From Thermoguttaceae bacterium (GTDB taxonomy: Bacteria; Planctomycetota; Planctomycetia; Pirellulales; Thermoguttaceae), in assembly GCA_017559825.1 (NCBI GenBank), contig JAFYQR010000181.1, forward strand, positions 1 through 34,534: a stretch of DNA of 34,534 nucleotides, in the 5' to 3' direction. The notes below the pieces were generated by a model, which saw nothing but the letters and a program-made list of their open reading frames with translations, did not search any database and was not told where the DNA came from. This document shows, piece by piece, positions 8,559 through 14,757 of this stretch; the first letter of the stretch is position 1; the number at the start of each line of letters is the position of its first letter. The position numbers were made by a program, and so were the translations under genes.

Positions 8559-8736
8559 GCGAACGCTCCCCCGGCGTCCCCGTTTCGACAAACGGCGGCG
8601 CGACGAGGAAACGTCGTTTCGCAAAAGTCGTTTCAAACCTAAAAAAGCGTTCAAAATTCTTAATCCAACGAACCCAAGCCGCCTCGCTCGACGCCGAACG
8701 CCGCCGCGGAAAGCAAGCTGAAAAAACAACGGGCGA

Positions 8737-8765
8737 AGTATACGAAGAACCGCGAAACGAATCAA
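8737..8765 (-). promoter_or_regulatory. Strong sigma-70-like promoter for lptD
   Basis: On the minus strand TTGATT (8760-8765), a 17-nt spacer and TATACT (8737-8742). Transcription would start near 8730, which excludes translation from the upstream end of the frame at 8894. Confidence 0.75.
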
Positions 8766-8903
8766 GACCAAAAGAGAAAAACCGCCCGAAAAAGCCCGCG
8801 AAAAGAACGAAAAATCGCGATTCGCCGCAAGAATAAAACGACGCGAGAAAGAACGCCGTCGCTCAAAACAAAAAACGCGCCAAATTTCAACCAACGCGCC
8901 GAC

Positions 8904-8937
8904 AAAAAAGCGACGACTCGCTCAAGCCGCCGCTTTT
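8904..8937 (-). terminator. Intrinsic terminator of the hydrolase gene
   Basis: On the minus strand AAAAGCGGCGGCT pairs with AGTCGTCGCTTTT (13 pairs, two G-U) and runs into six T. It begins immediately after the stop at 8941. Confidence 0.75.
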
Positions 8938-8940
8938 CGT

Positions 8941-10029
8941 TCAATTTTCGCGCTTATTTTCAAAAATTCGCTCGCTCGTCGCCGAAGTCATGAAGGACGA
9001 ATCCGGAGCGAAGCGAAGCGTTTGCGCGGCCTCGGGGTCGCCGCAAAGATAAACGCGCCAAAACAGTGTCGACGCGGAGCGAATCGTCGCTTGATACGGC
9101 CCGTCGTTCGCGTGCTTGACCGGTCGGCGGTGCCCGCCGTAAACCATGTGGTCGCCGCCCTGCAAAGTGAAGTGGAAACGATCGGCGCCGCTCGCGCAGT
9201 CGAACGGAATCCGCCGCTGCTCCGCCTTCACGTCGCCGACGACGCCGTCGTCGTTCGTCCCGGCGAAGGTCGCCATCGGCGCGTCGATCAACGAATAAAC
9301 GACGCGGCCGCGTTGACGGTCGCAATAAACCGGCGGCGACAGAGCCAACGCCGCCGCGACGCGCGGGTCTTTCAGCGACGGCCCGTTGTCCGGCGGAAGC
9401 TGCCCGGCGACGAGCAGCGCGGCGAGCGCGCCCAAGTCGTTCCCGGCGACGCCGACGCGATTCAAATCAAGGTCGCGCCCGAGCGGCCCGTCGGCGTTTT
9501 GCGTCGTCGTCAGAAAATCGATCGCGGAACGAATCGCCAGCGCTCGGTCGCGCGCCGTCCACGAATGCCGATACGCCTCTTTGAGCTCGCCCATCGGTCG
9601 CAACTTGCCGCGCCAGACGGTTTCGTCGCTCTCCGGATGCCGCAAACAGACCGTAACGACGCCGCGACGCGCCCACGCTTCGCCCAAATAAGCGAAACGC
9701 TCCGCCGAGCCGCCGAGCCCGTGCGAGTAAACGACGACAGCGAACTTTGCTCCCGCGACCGGAGGCGCCGCCGGATAAAAAACAAGCGCCGACAAGCGAG
9801 CTCCGCGAGCGTCGCGCCAACTCACCTCTTTGCGTCCGACCGGATAAACGGCGCTCGAAACGACCGCCGGCGCCGCTTGCGCTTCGTCGAGAGACGTTCC
9901 CAACGGTTGAGCGACGGTTTGCGCGTTAGGATTCGCAAACGCCGCGTTCGCCGACTCGCCGCCGACGAAACCGATCGCCAAAAGCCCCGACGCCGCCAGC
10001 GACGCCGCTCGTCGAAAAATCGCGTTCAT
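8941..10029 (-). CDS. Exported alpha/beta hydrolase with Asp at the nucleophile position
   Basis: This 362-residue protein has a Sec signal peptide (about 1-30). The fold resembles the platelet-activating-factor acetylhydrolase, chlorophyllase and dienelactone hydrolase group: oxyanion-hole segment YSHGLGGS (101-108), HPESDETVWRGKLRP (131-145), candidate acid in GTNDDGVVG (Asp260 or Asp261) and candidate His294 in GGDHMVYGG. The nucleophile elbow reads GNDLG (196-200), so Asp198 replaces the usual Ser or Cys. The codon is GAC at 9436-9438 and cannot be reached from a Ser codon by one change. Asp is the nucleophile in haloalkane dehalogenases and epoxide hydrolases; whether that chemistry applies here is inference, and loss of activity is the alternative. 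It has its own terminator and is separated from the LptD-like gene by a promoter. Confidence 0.75.
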   Translation of the reverse strand: MNAIFRRAASLAASGLLAIGFVGGESANAAFANPNAQTVAQPLGTSLDEAQAAPAVVSSAVYPVGRKEVSWRDARGARLSALVFYPAAPPVAGAKFAVVVYSHGLGGSAERFAYLGEAWARRGVVTVCLRHPESDETVWRGKLRPMGELKEAYRHSWTARDRALAIRSAIDFLTTTQNADGPLGRDLDLNRVGVAGNDLGALAALLVAGQLPPDNGPSLKDPRVAAALALSPPVYCDRQRGRVVYSLIDAPMATFAGTNDDGVVGDVKAEQRRIPFDCASGADRFHFTLQGGDHMVYGGHRRPVKHANDGPYQATIRSASTLFWRVYLCGDPEAAQTLRFAPDSSFMTSATSERIFENKREN

Positions 10030-10128
10030 GAGTCGTTCGACACTTAAAATAAAGGAACCGTTCGCAACCGACGCGTCGCGCCGCTCGAACGCTAAAATTC
10101 CGAACGAAAGCGAGGAAGCGTTTCCGTC

Positions 10129-10154
10129 GCGACGCGAACGTCGTCTCGCGTCGC
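10129..10154. other. Hairpin downstream of tRNA-Ser
   Basis: GCGACGCGA pairs perfectly with TCGCGTCGC (9 bp, eight-base loop), about 52 nt past the tRNA 3' end. It has no U-tract in the tRNA direction; a 3'-end or processing role is possible only by position. Confidence 0.3.
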
Positions 10155-10206
10155 CGTTTTCGTTCCCGTTGTTCCGACTCGCGTCGCTTTAACGCAAAGT
10201 CGACGA

Positions 10207-10292
10207 CGGACGAGGCGGGATTCGAACCCGCGGACGGGGAAACCGTCGCCGGTTTTCAAGACCGGTCCCTTAAACCGCTCGGGCACTCGTCC
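10207..10292 (-). tRNA. tRNA-Ser (anticodon UGA)
   Basis: On the minus strand the acceptor GGACGAG (10286-10292) pairs with CTCGTCC (10208-10214), leaving G at 10207 as the discriminator base, as usual for serine. The anticodon arm is CCGGT-CTTGAAA-ACCGG, giving anticodon UGA for UCA codons. A long variable arm (CGACGG...CCGTC) marks a class II tRNA. The T arm is GCGGG-TTCGAAT-CCCGC. CCA is not encoded. A good promoter lies about 190 nt upstream. Confidence 0.95.
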
Positions 10293-10370
10293 AAGTGTAA
10301 ACGAGGAAAAACGCCGAAAAAGCTCCGGCGCTCGTCCAAGTTGCAAATAAGGAATACGCCGAAAACGCTC
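10286..10370. repeat. Imperfect tandem repeat overlapping the tRNA 5' end
   Basis: Two 40-nt units, 10286-10325 and 10331-10370 (45-nt period), match at 31 of 40 positions, including CTCGTCCAAG and ACGCCGAAAA. The first unit contains the seven 5'-acceptor bases of tRNA-Ser. The second therefore carries a copy of that acceptor strand without the rest of the tRNA. Confidence 0.7.
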
Positions 10371-10487
10371 GGACGCGTCCTTTGTTTTTTTCCGGCTCGC
10401 GCTTTTTCGCCGCCCCTCGGAGACCGCGCCGTCGTTTTAATTGCGGAAATTTGAAAAATCGGCGCGACCGTTTCAAAAACAATTTTC

Positions 10488-10515
10488 ATTATACTTAAAA
10501 TTTTCCCGTCGTCAA
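10488..10515 (-). promoter_or_regulatory. Sigma-70-like promoter facing tRNA-Ser
   Basis: On the minus strand TTGACG (10510-10515), a 16-nt spacer and TATAAT (10488-10493). The -10 box is consensus. The only gene ahead of it before the hydrolase is tRNA-Ser. Confidence 0.75.
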
Positions 10516-10539
10516 GCGGGGGACGCGGCGCGTTTCCGT

Positions 10540-10568
10540 TTGACAAACGCTTCTCGACGCCGTACAAT
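10540..10568 (+). promoter_or_regulatory. Near-consensus promoter of the GH78 gene
   Basis: TTGACA (10540-10545), a 17-nt spacer and TACAAT (10563-10568) make this one of the best promoter matches in the window. The expected leader is about 140 nt long and contains a strong hairpin. Confidence 0.85.
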
Positions 10569-10664
10569 GAAAAGACGTTCGCGACGTCGCCGTCAAAAAA
10601 CGCCGCTTGGCGAGCGTTCCTAGTTCTCCCGTTTCGCCATTTTTCCCATCCCGTCGAATCTCGA

Positions 10665-10697
10665 CGACTCGACGCGACGCTCGGTCGCGTCGAGTCG
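10665..10697 (+). promoter_or_regulatory. 14-bp leader hairpin before the GH78 ribosome site
   Basis: CGACTCGACGCGAC (10665-10678) pairs perfectly with GTCGCGTCGAGTCG (10684-10697) around a five-base loop. It ends nine nt before the AGGAGG at 10707-10712. The following CTTTAATTT is a poor U-tract, so a translational or stability role is as likely as attenuation. Confidence 0.65.
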
Positions 10698-10717
10698 CTT
10701 TAATTTAGGAGGTTTTT

Positions 10718-13228
10718 ATGAGTTCGCGTCCTTTGCGTCGATTTTTCCGACGTTTATCTCGTTCCCTTTCGCCGTTTCACAAGGCGGCGCCGATTTTAGC
10801 GGTTTTAACGCTTTCAACGTTCGCCGCGTCCGTTTCGGCGCAATCCGTTCCCGTCGCGACGCCGGTTTCGACCGCGCCGACGAAGTTGCTCGTCGATTTG
10901 CTCGAAAAGACCGACGTCGTTTGGCGCGACGGCTACCCGACGCAGCTGACGTTGTCGGAACTTCCGACGGCGGTCGAACGGCTGCAAGTCGCTGAGATTC
11001 GCTCGTCGCGCCCGGCGTTTTCTTGGGTCGTTCCGGCGACGAAACGCGGCGCGGCGCAGACCGCTTGGCGGATTCAAATCGCCGCCGACCGTTCGATTCT
11101 CGCCGAGTCGAAGGGCGCGCCGGACGTTTGGGACTCCGGCAAAACCCCGGGCGCGGAGTCGACCGCGATTCCGTTCGGCGCTTCCGAGCCGCTCAAGCCG
11201 TCGACCGTTTATTATTGGCGCGTCCAAACTTGGGACGAAACCGACGCGCCGTCCGCTTGGTCGGCGATCAAAGCGTTCAAGACCGCCGCGACGCTCGACG
11301 AAAACGGCGCGAGCCGCTACCCGCTCGTCAAAAAAGTCGACCGTCCGCAAAGCGCGACGCCGCTCGACGCGCAAACGACCTTTTACGACTTCGGGCGCGC
11401 TTCGTTCGGGCAAATTCGGGTCGAAATCGATTCGAAAACCGCCGGTCGCGTCGCGCTCGTTCGGGTCGGCGAACGGATTAAGGACGGTCGAGTCGACCGC
11501 AAGCCCGCCGGGTCGACGCGCTATTGGGAGTACCGCCTTCCGCTCCAAACCGGACGCCAATTTTACTCGATCAAGACCCGCGTCGACAAGCGCAACTCGA
11601 GCGGCGCCGCCGTCCTTACGCCCGATTACGTCGGCGAAGTTATGCCGTTCCGATACGCCGAAGTCGAGATTTTGCCCGCGTCGCCCGACGTTAAAGACTC
11701 CGAAACCGCCGAAGTCGCCGCCGACGCGCAAGTCGGCTCCCTCTTCGACGCGGCGGCGGAACCGGTCGTTCTTTCGGTCGCTCGCGAAACGGTCGTCTAC
11801 CCGTTCGACGTCGCGGCGTCCTATTTCGACTGCGACGACGACCGCCTGAACCGCGTTTGGGACCTTTGCCGTTATTCGATTCCGGCGACGACCTTCGCGG
11901 GCTATTACGTCGACGGCGACCGCGAACGGATTCCTTACGAAGGGGACGCGCTTCTCAACCAACTTAGTCATTATTGCGTCGATCGCGAATATTCGCTCGC
12001 TCGGGTAACGCTCGAATATTTGATTTTCCACCCGACTTGGCCGACCGAATGGCACCTCCAAATTCCGCAAATCGCTTGGTTCGACTACTTGTATACCGGC
12101 GACGCGCGCCATATCCGCCGCTATTACGAAGACCTTAAGGCGAAAACGCTCGTCGCGCTCGCCGAGGACAACGGCTTAATCAGCACAAGAAAAGGGAAAG
12201 TAACGCCGGAATTTTACGCTTCGCTCCATTTCCGCGGGTCGAGTTCGAACTTCGGCGACATCGTCGACTGGCCGCACAAGGGGCTCGCCGGGAACGAAAA
12301 CGCGGAGTCCGGCGAGACGGACGGTTTCGTTTTTAACGATTTTAACGTCGTCGTCAACGCTTACCATCATTTCGCGCTGAACTCGGCGAAGCGGTTCGCG
12401 GAGATTCTCGGCTCCGAGGCGGACGCGGCGTTCTTCGCGGCGCAAATCGAAAAGCACAAAAAAGCGTTTCACGAGACGTTTTTCGACGCCGAAAGAGGCG
12501 TTTACCGCGACGGCGAGGCGACCGATCACGCGTCGCTGCACGGCAATATGTTCCCGTTGGCGTTCGGGCTCGTTCCGCCGGAGAACGTCGAGAGCGTTAC
12601 GGCGTTCGTTCGGTCGCGCGGAATGCGCTGCAGCGTTTACGGGGCGCAATTTTTGCTCGACGCCGTTTACGAAGGGGGCGACGGCGAGTACGGTTTCGAA
12701 CGAATGGCGGCGGACGACCTGCGCGGTTGGCTCAATATGCTCCGCGTCGGCTCGACGATTTCGCTCGAGGCTTGGGACGACCGTTACAAGCCGAATCAAG
12801 ACTGGAATCACGCTTGGGGCGCGGCGCCGGCGAACGTTATCCCGCGCAAGCTGGTCGGGGTCGAACCGACGAGTCCCGGTTTCGCGACGTTGCGAGTCAA
12901 GCCGCAAATCGCCGGTTTGAAACGGGTCGACTCGATCGTTCCGACGATTCGCGGCCCGGTCGAAGTCCGAATCGCTCGCCCGACCGACGCGGTTTACTCG
13001 CTCGCCGTTTCCCTTCCCGGCAACGTTAAGGCCGACGTTTACGTCCCGGCGCTTTCGGACGACGACGCGCTCTACGTCGACGGCGTTCCGGCGGCGGAGT
13101 CGGAAACCGGCGTTAAGTTCGTTCGCGAAGGCGCGTTTTGGAAAGCGTCGAACGTCGGCGCCGGAATTTGGCGTTTCGAGCGCCGCGCTCCTGAAGCGAA
13201 AGTCGCCGAAACGACGGAAGTCCAATAA
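10718..13228 (+). CDS. Exported GH78-type alpha-L-rhamnosidase
   Basis: This 836-residue protein probably hydrolyses terminal alpha-L-rhamnose from pectin, gums or glycosides outside the cytoplasm. A signal peptide with an Arg-rich n-region ends near VSAQ (42). An Fn3-like domain (about 90-190, ending TVYYWRVQTWDE) and a jelly-roll region (about 215-320) precede the (alpha/alpha)6 catalytic domain (about 365-715). GH78 landmarks are VDGDRERIPYEGD (398-410), FGDIVDW (512-518), DHASLHGNMFPLAFG (603-617) and SLEAWDDRYKPNQDWNHAW (682-700). A beta C-terminal domain follows (VTPR-like VEPTSPGFATLRVKPQ). The start is fixed by AGGAGG five nt before the ATG. It has its own promoter, leader hairpin and terminator, so it is monocistronic. 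Exact catalytic acids need alignment. Confidence 0.85.
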   Translation: MSSRPLRRFFRRLSRSLSPFHKAAPILAVLTLSTFAASVSAQSVPVATPVSTAPTKLLVDLLEKTDVVWRDGYPTQLTLSELPTAVERLQVAEIRSSRPAFSWVVPATKRGAAQTAWRIQIAADRSILAESKGAPDVWDSGKTPGAESTAIPFGASEPLKPSTVYYWRVQTWDETDAPSAWSAIKAFKTAATLDENGASRYPLVKKVDRPQSATPLDAQTTFYDFGRASFGQIRVEIDSKTAGRVALVRVGERIKDGRVDRKPAGSTRYWEYRLPLQTGRQFYSIKTRVDKRNSSGAAVLTPDYVGEVMPFRYAEVEILPASPDVKDSETAEVAADAQVGSLFDAAAEPVVLSVARETVVYPFDVAASYFDCDDDRLNRVWDLCRYSIPATTFAGYYVDGDRERIPYEGDALLNQLSHYCVDREYSLARVTLEYLIFHPTWPTEWHLQIPQIAWFDYLYTGDARHIRRYYEDLKAKTLVALAEDNGLISTRKGKVTPEFYASLHFRGSSSNFGDIVDWPHKGLAGNENAESGETDGFVFNDFNVVVNAYHHFALNSAKRFAEILGSEADAAFFAAQIEKHKKAFHETFFDAERGVYRDGEATDHASLHGNMFPLAFGLVPPENVESVTAFVRSRGMRCSVYGAQFLLDAVYEGGDGEYGFERMAADDLRGWLNMLRVGSTISLEAWDDRYKPNQDWNHAWGAAPANVIPRKLVGVEPTSPGFATLRVKPQIAGLKRVDSIVPTIRGPVEVRIARPTDAVYSLAVSLPGNVKADVYVPALSDDDALYVDGVPAAESETGVKFVREGAFWKASNVGAGIWRFERRAPEAKVAETTEVQ

Positions 13229-13269
13229 TCGCGGCGATTGTTAAAGCCGACGCTTCTCAACGACCAAAA

Positions 13270-13304
13270 ACCGGGAACGCCCGACGCGGCGCGCTCCCGG
13301 TTTT
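13270..13304. terminator. Bidirectional terminator between convergent genes
   Basis: ACCGGGA pairs with TCCCGGT around an 18-base loop. T-runs follow on the plus strand (TTTT, 13301-13304) and on the minus strand (five T). It lies 42 nt past the GH78 gene and could also stop transcripts from the peptidase gene ending at 13455. Confidence 0.75.
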
Positions 13305-13454
13305 ATCCTCTCTTACTATTTGCCTTTTTAATCGACAAGGCCAACGATTTTAACGCCGCCTTCGCTCGCTCTCTTAAACGCGAATCGGCGTTTCCGACCG
13401 ACGCGTCTAACGCAACTTCGATTATCGCAAGGTTTTCCGAAAGAGCCGCGCCGC

Positions 13455-14570
13455 TTAACGCCCGTTTTCATAAGCCTCGCGACGTTCCGTCCAACCGCGG
13501 AAATGCTCGACGTACTTCGCTTTATAATCCGGAACGTAACGCTCTAAAAGGCGTTTCATCGGCGCGTTCTTTTGCAATCGAAACGCTTCTTGCGACGAAA
13601 TCCCCGCTTGCGCTTCCGGCCGGAGCGAACGCAAGTAAAGCGCCAAAACGCGTTGCGTCTCCGACGAATAATGAATCAAAAAGTGCGTCCAAGCCCAAGA
13701 TTCGCGATACTCTCGGCTCCGCATCTGATCGACGCGCGTTAATTTTTCGAGTCGCGTCAACGACGGCGGCGACGCAAAGAACGACGTCGCGTCGCTCTCC
13801 ACCTTCTCCAAAAACGGATTGCGAAACCCGCGTTCGCCCGGCGGCGTCTCGAAATATTTCGCCAAACCTTCGTCGATCCAAATCGGAACGTTCCTAAGCG
13901 CGGCGTTTAGGTATGCGTGAACCATCTCGTGGCGCACGTTCAAAACCATCCGTTCGTCGCGCCGCACCATCAACGCGCCCGGCTTGTTCGGTTCTTTAAC
14001 GTAAAGCGCCGGACGGTCGGTCGGAGCGCCGGGAAAATACTCGCAAATAAAGGCGACGTAAGACGTTTTATCGCGGAAAAGGCAAAGCGAAATCTTCTCT
14101 TTCGACTCCGGCACGCCGAGATACCCGACCAAATCGCGCTGCAAACGAACGATTTCCGCTTGCAGCTCCGCAGTTTCTTCAAGCGGAAAATTCGACTCGC
14201 AAACGACTCTTCCCAACGCGACGCTATACGGCAAAAATTTTGAAAACGAAGGAGTTAAATCGATCTCGAAAGTCGGCGCCGTCGAACGCGACGCCGCGCC
14301 GTTTTCGATATTAAAATCCGCGGTTTCGAGGCCGTTTGTCGACGACGTCTCTTCCTCGCTCGGCGGCGCCTCTCTCTTAAACGCGTCGACGAGCGTCGGC
14401 AGCGAAATTTTAAAATCGAACGCCGAAACGCCGGAACTCGTTCCCGCAAAAGCGCTTGCCAAAACCGCCGCGACGCCGATACGCCGCCAAACGCCGCCTC
14501 CGCCGCGCCGTTTGAAACCGCCAGTTTTCACGCCGCGACCTTTCGCGTTTTTTTCGATATGCTCGTCCAT
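13455..14570 (-). CDS. Exported gluzincin-type metallopeptidase (HExxH, DUF1570-like)
   Basis: This 371-residue protein (from ATG at 14570; an in-frame TTG at 14591 is less likely) has a long basic n-region and a hydrophobic signal segment ending near GVSA (50). The zinc-binding motif is His214-Glu215-Met-Val-His218, with Glu234 in WIDEGLAKYFE as the third ligand, the arrangement of gluzincins and the DUF1570 or peptidase-MA-like group common in planctomycetes. Substrates of this group are unknown to me. No good Shine-Dalgarno is visible. A promoter with a consensus TATAAT box lies 89 nt upstream and overlaps the GH97 terminator, so this gene is transcribed independently of the GH97/heparinase operon. 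Confidence 0.75.
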   Translation of the reverse strand: MDEHIEKNAKGRGVKTGGFKRRGGGGVWRRIGVAAVLASAFAGTSSGVSAFDFKISLPTLVDAFKREAPPSEEETSSTNGLETADFNIENGAASRSTAPTFEIDLTPSFSKFLPYSVALGRVVCESNFPLEETAELQAEIVRLQRDLVGYLGVPESKEKISLCLFRDKTSYVAFICEYFPGAPTDRPALYVKEPNKPGALMVRRDERMVLNVRHEMVHAYLNAALRNVPIWIDEGLAKYFETPPGERGFRNPFLEKVESDATSFFASPPSLTRLEKLTRVDQMRSREYRESWAWTHFLIHYSSETQRVLALYLRSLRPEAQAGISSQEAFRLQKNAPMKRLLERYVPDYKAKYVEHFRGWTERREAYENGR

Positions 14571-14658
14571 CGTCGTTATTGTTTGCAACAAACGTAAATC
14601 TTTTGTTTTATGCGTTTAGAAGCGACGCGTCAACAAATCGTCGCGCCGCTATCCCGAT

Positions 14659-14687
14659 ATTATAGCTAAAAAGCCCGAAAAACGCAA
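14659..14687 (-). promoter_or_regulatory. Promoter of the peptidase gene, inside a terminator
   Basis: On the minus strand TTGCGT (14682-14687), a 17-nt spacer and TATAAT (14659-14664). The -35 box is part of the 3' arm of the GH97 terminator stem. Confidence 0.65.
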
Positions 14688-14746
14688 CCCCGCTTCGCGA
14701 CGCCGGGCGTCGAACGTTATTCCCGACGTCGCAAGGGGTTGCGTTT
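14676..14746 (-). terminator. Long intrinsic terminator of the GH97 gene
   Basis: AAACGCAACCCC at the left arm pairs perfectly with GGGGTTGCGTTT at the right arm (outer 12 bp), and a near-complementary inner stem (CGACGTCGGG-like arms) continues it. On the minus strand the stem runs into TTTTT. It begins 12 nt past the stop at 14758. Confidence 0.85.
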
Positions 14747-14757
14747 ATCGCGCCGTC

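Larger units (their letters stand above)
8559..8940. other. Intergenic region between LptD-like and hydrolase genes
   Basis: It holds the minus-strand promoter at 8737-8765, the hydrolase terminator at 8904-8937, and a leader of roughly 170 nt for the LptD-like gene. The sequence is A-rich around 8720-8880, unlike the coding regions on either side. Confidence 0.6.
10293..10717. other. Divergent regulatory region, tRNA-Ser and GH78 gene
   Basis: This 425-nt region carries no gene. It holds the second repeat unit (10331-10370), back-to-back promoters at 10488-10515 (minus) and 10540-10568 (plus), and a strong leader hairpin at 10665-10697. The 110 nt between the repeat and the minus promoter show nothing I recognise, although they are transcribed if that promoter serves the tRNA. 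Confidence 0.6.

Noticed and set aside
4857..8642. A 1,261-codon open frame on the plus strand, antisense to the LptD-like gene
   Set aside because: Its product is Arg-, Val- and Asn-rich with no domain, signal or motif, and it mirrors the codon pattern of the real minus-strand gene. In CpG-rich DNA such as this, antisense frames lack stops by composition.
8559..8894. N-terminal extension of the LptD-like protein to 8894
   Set aside because: It would cross the promoter at 8737-8765, is very Arg- and Phe-rich, and puts more than 100 residues before a clean signal peptide.
13238..13897. Plus-strand 219-codon frame after the rhamnosidase gene
   Set aside because: It runs through the terminator at 13270-13304 and is antisense to the HExxH peptidase. 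The product is low-complexity Arg/Ser/Ala with no motif.
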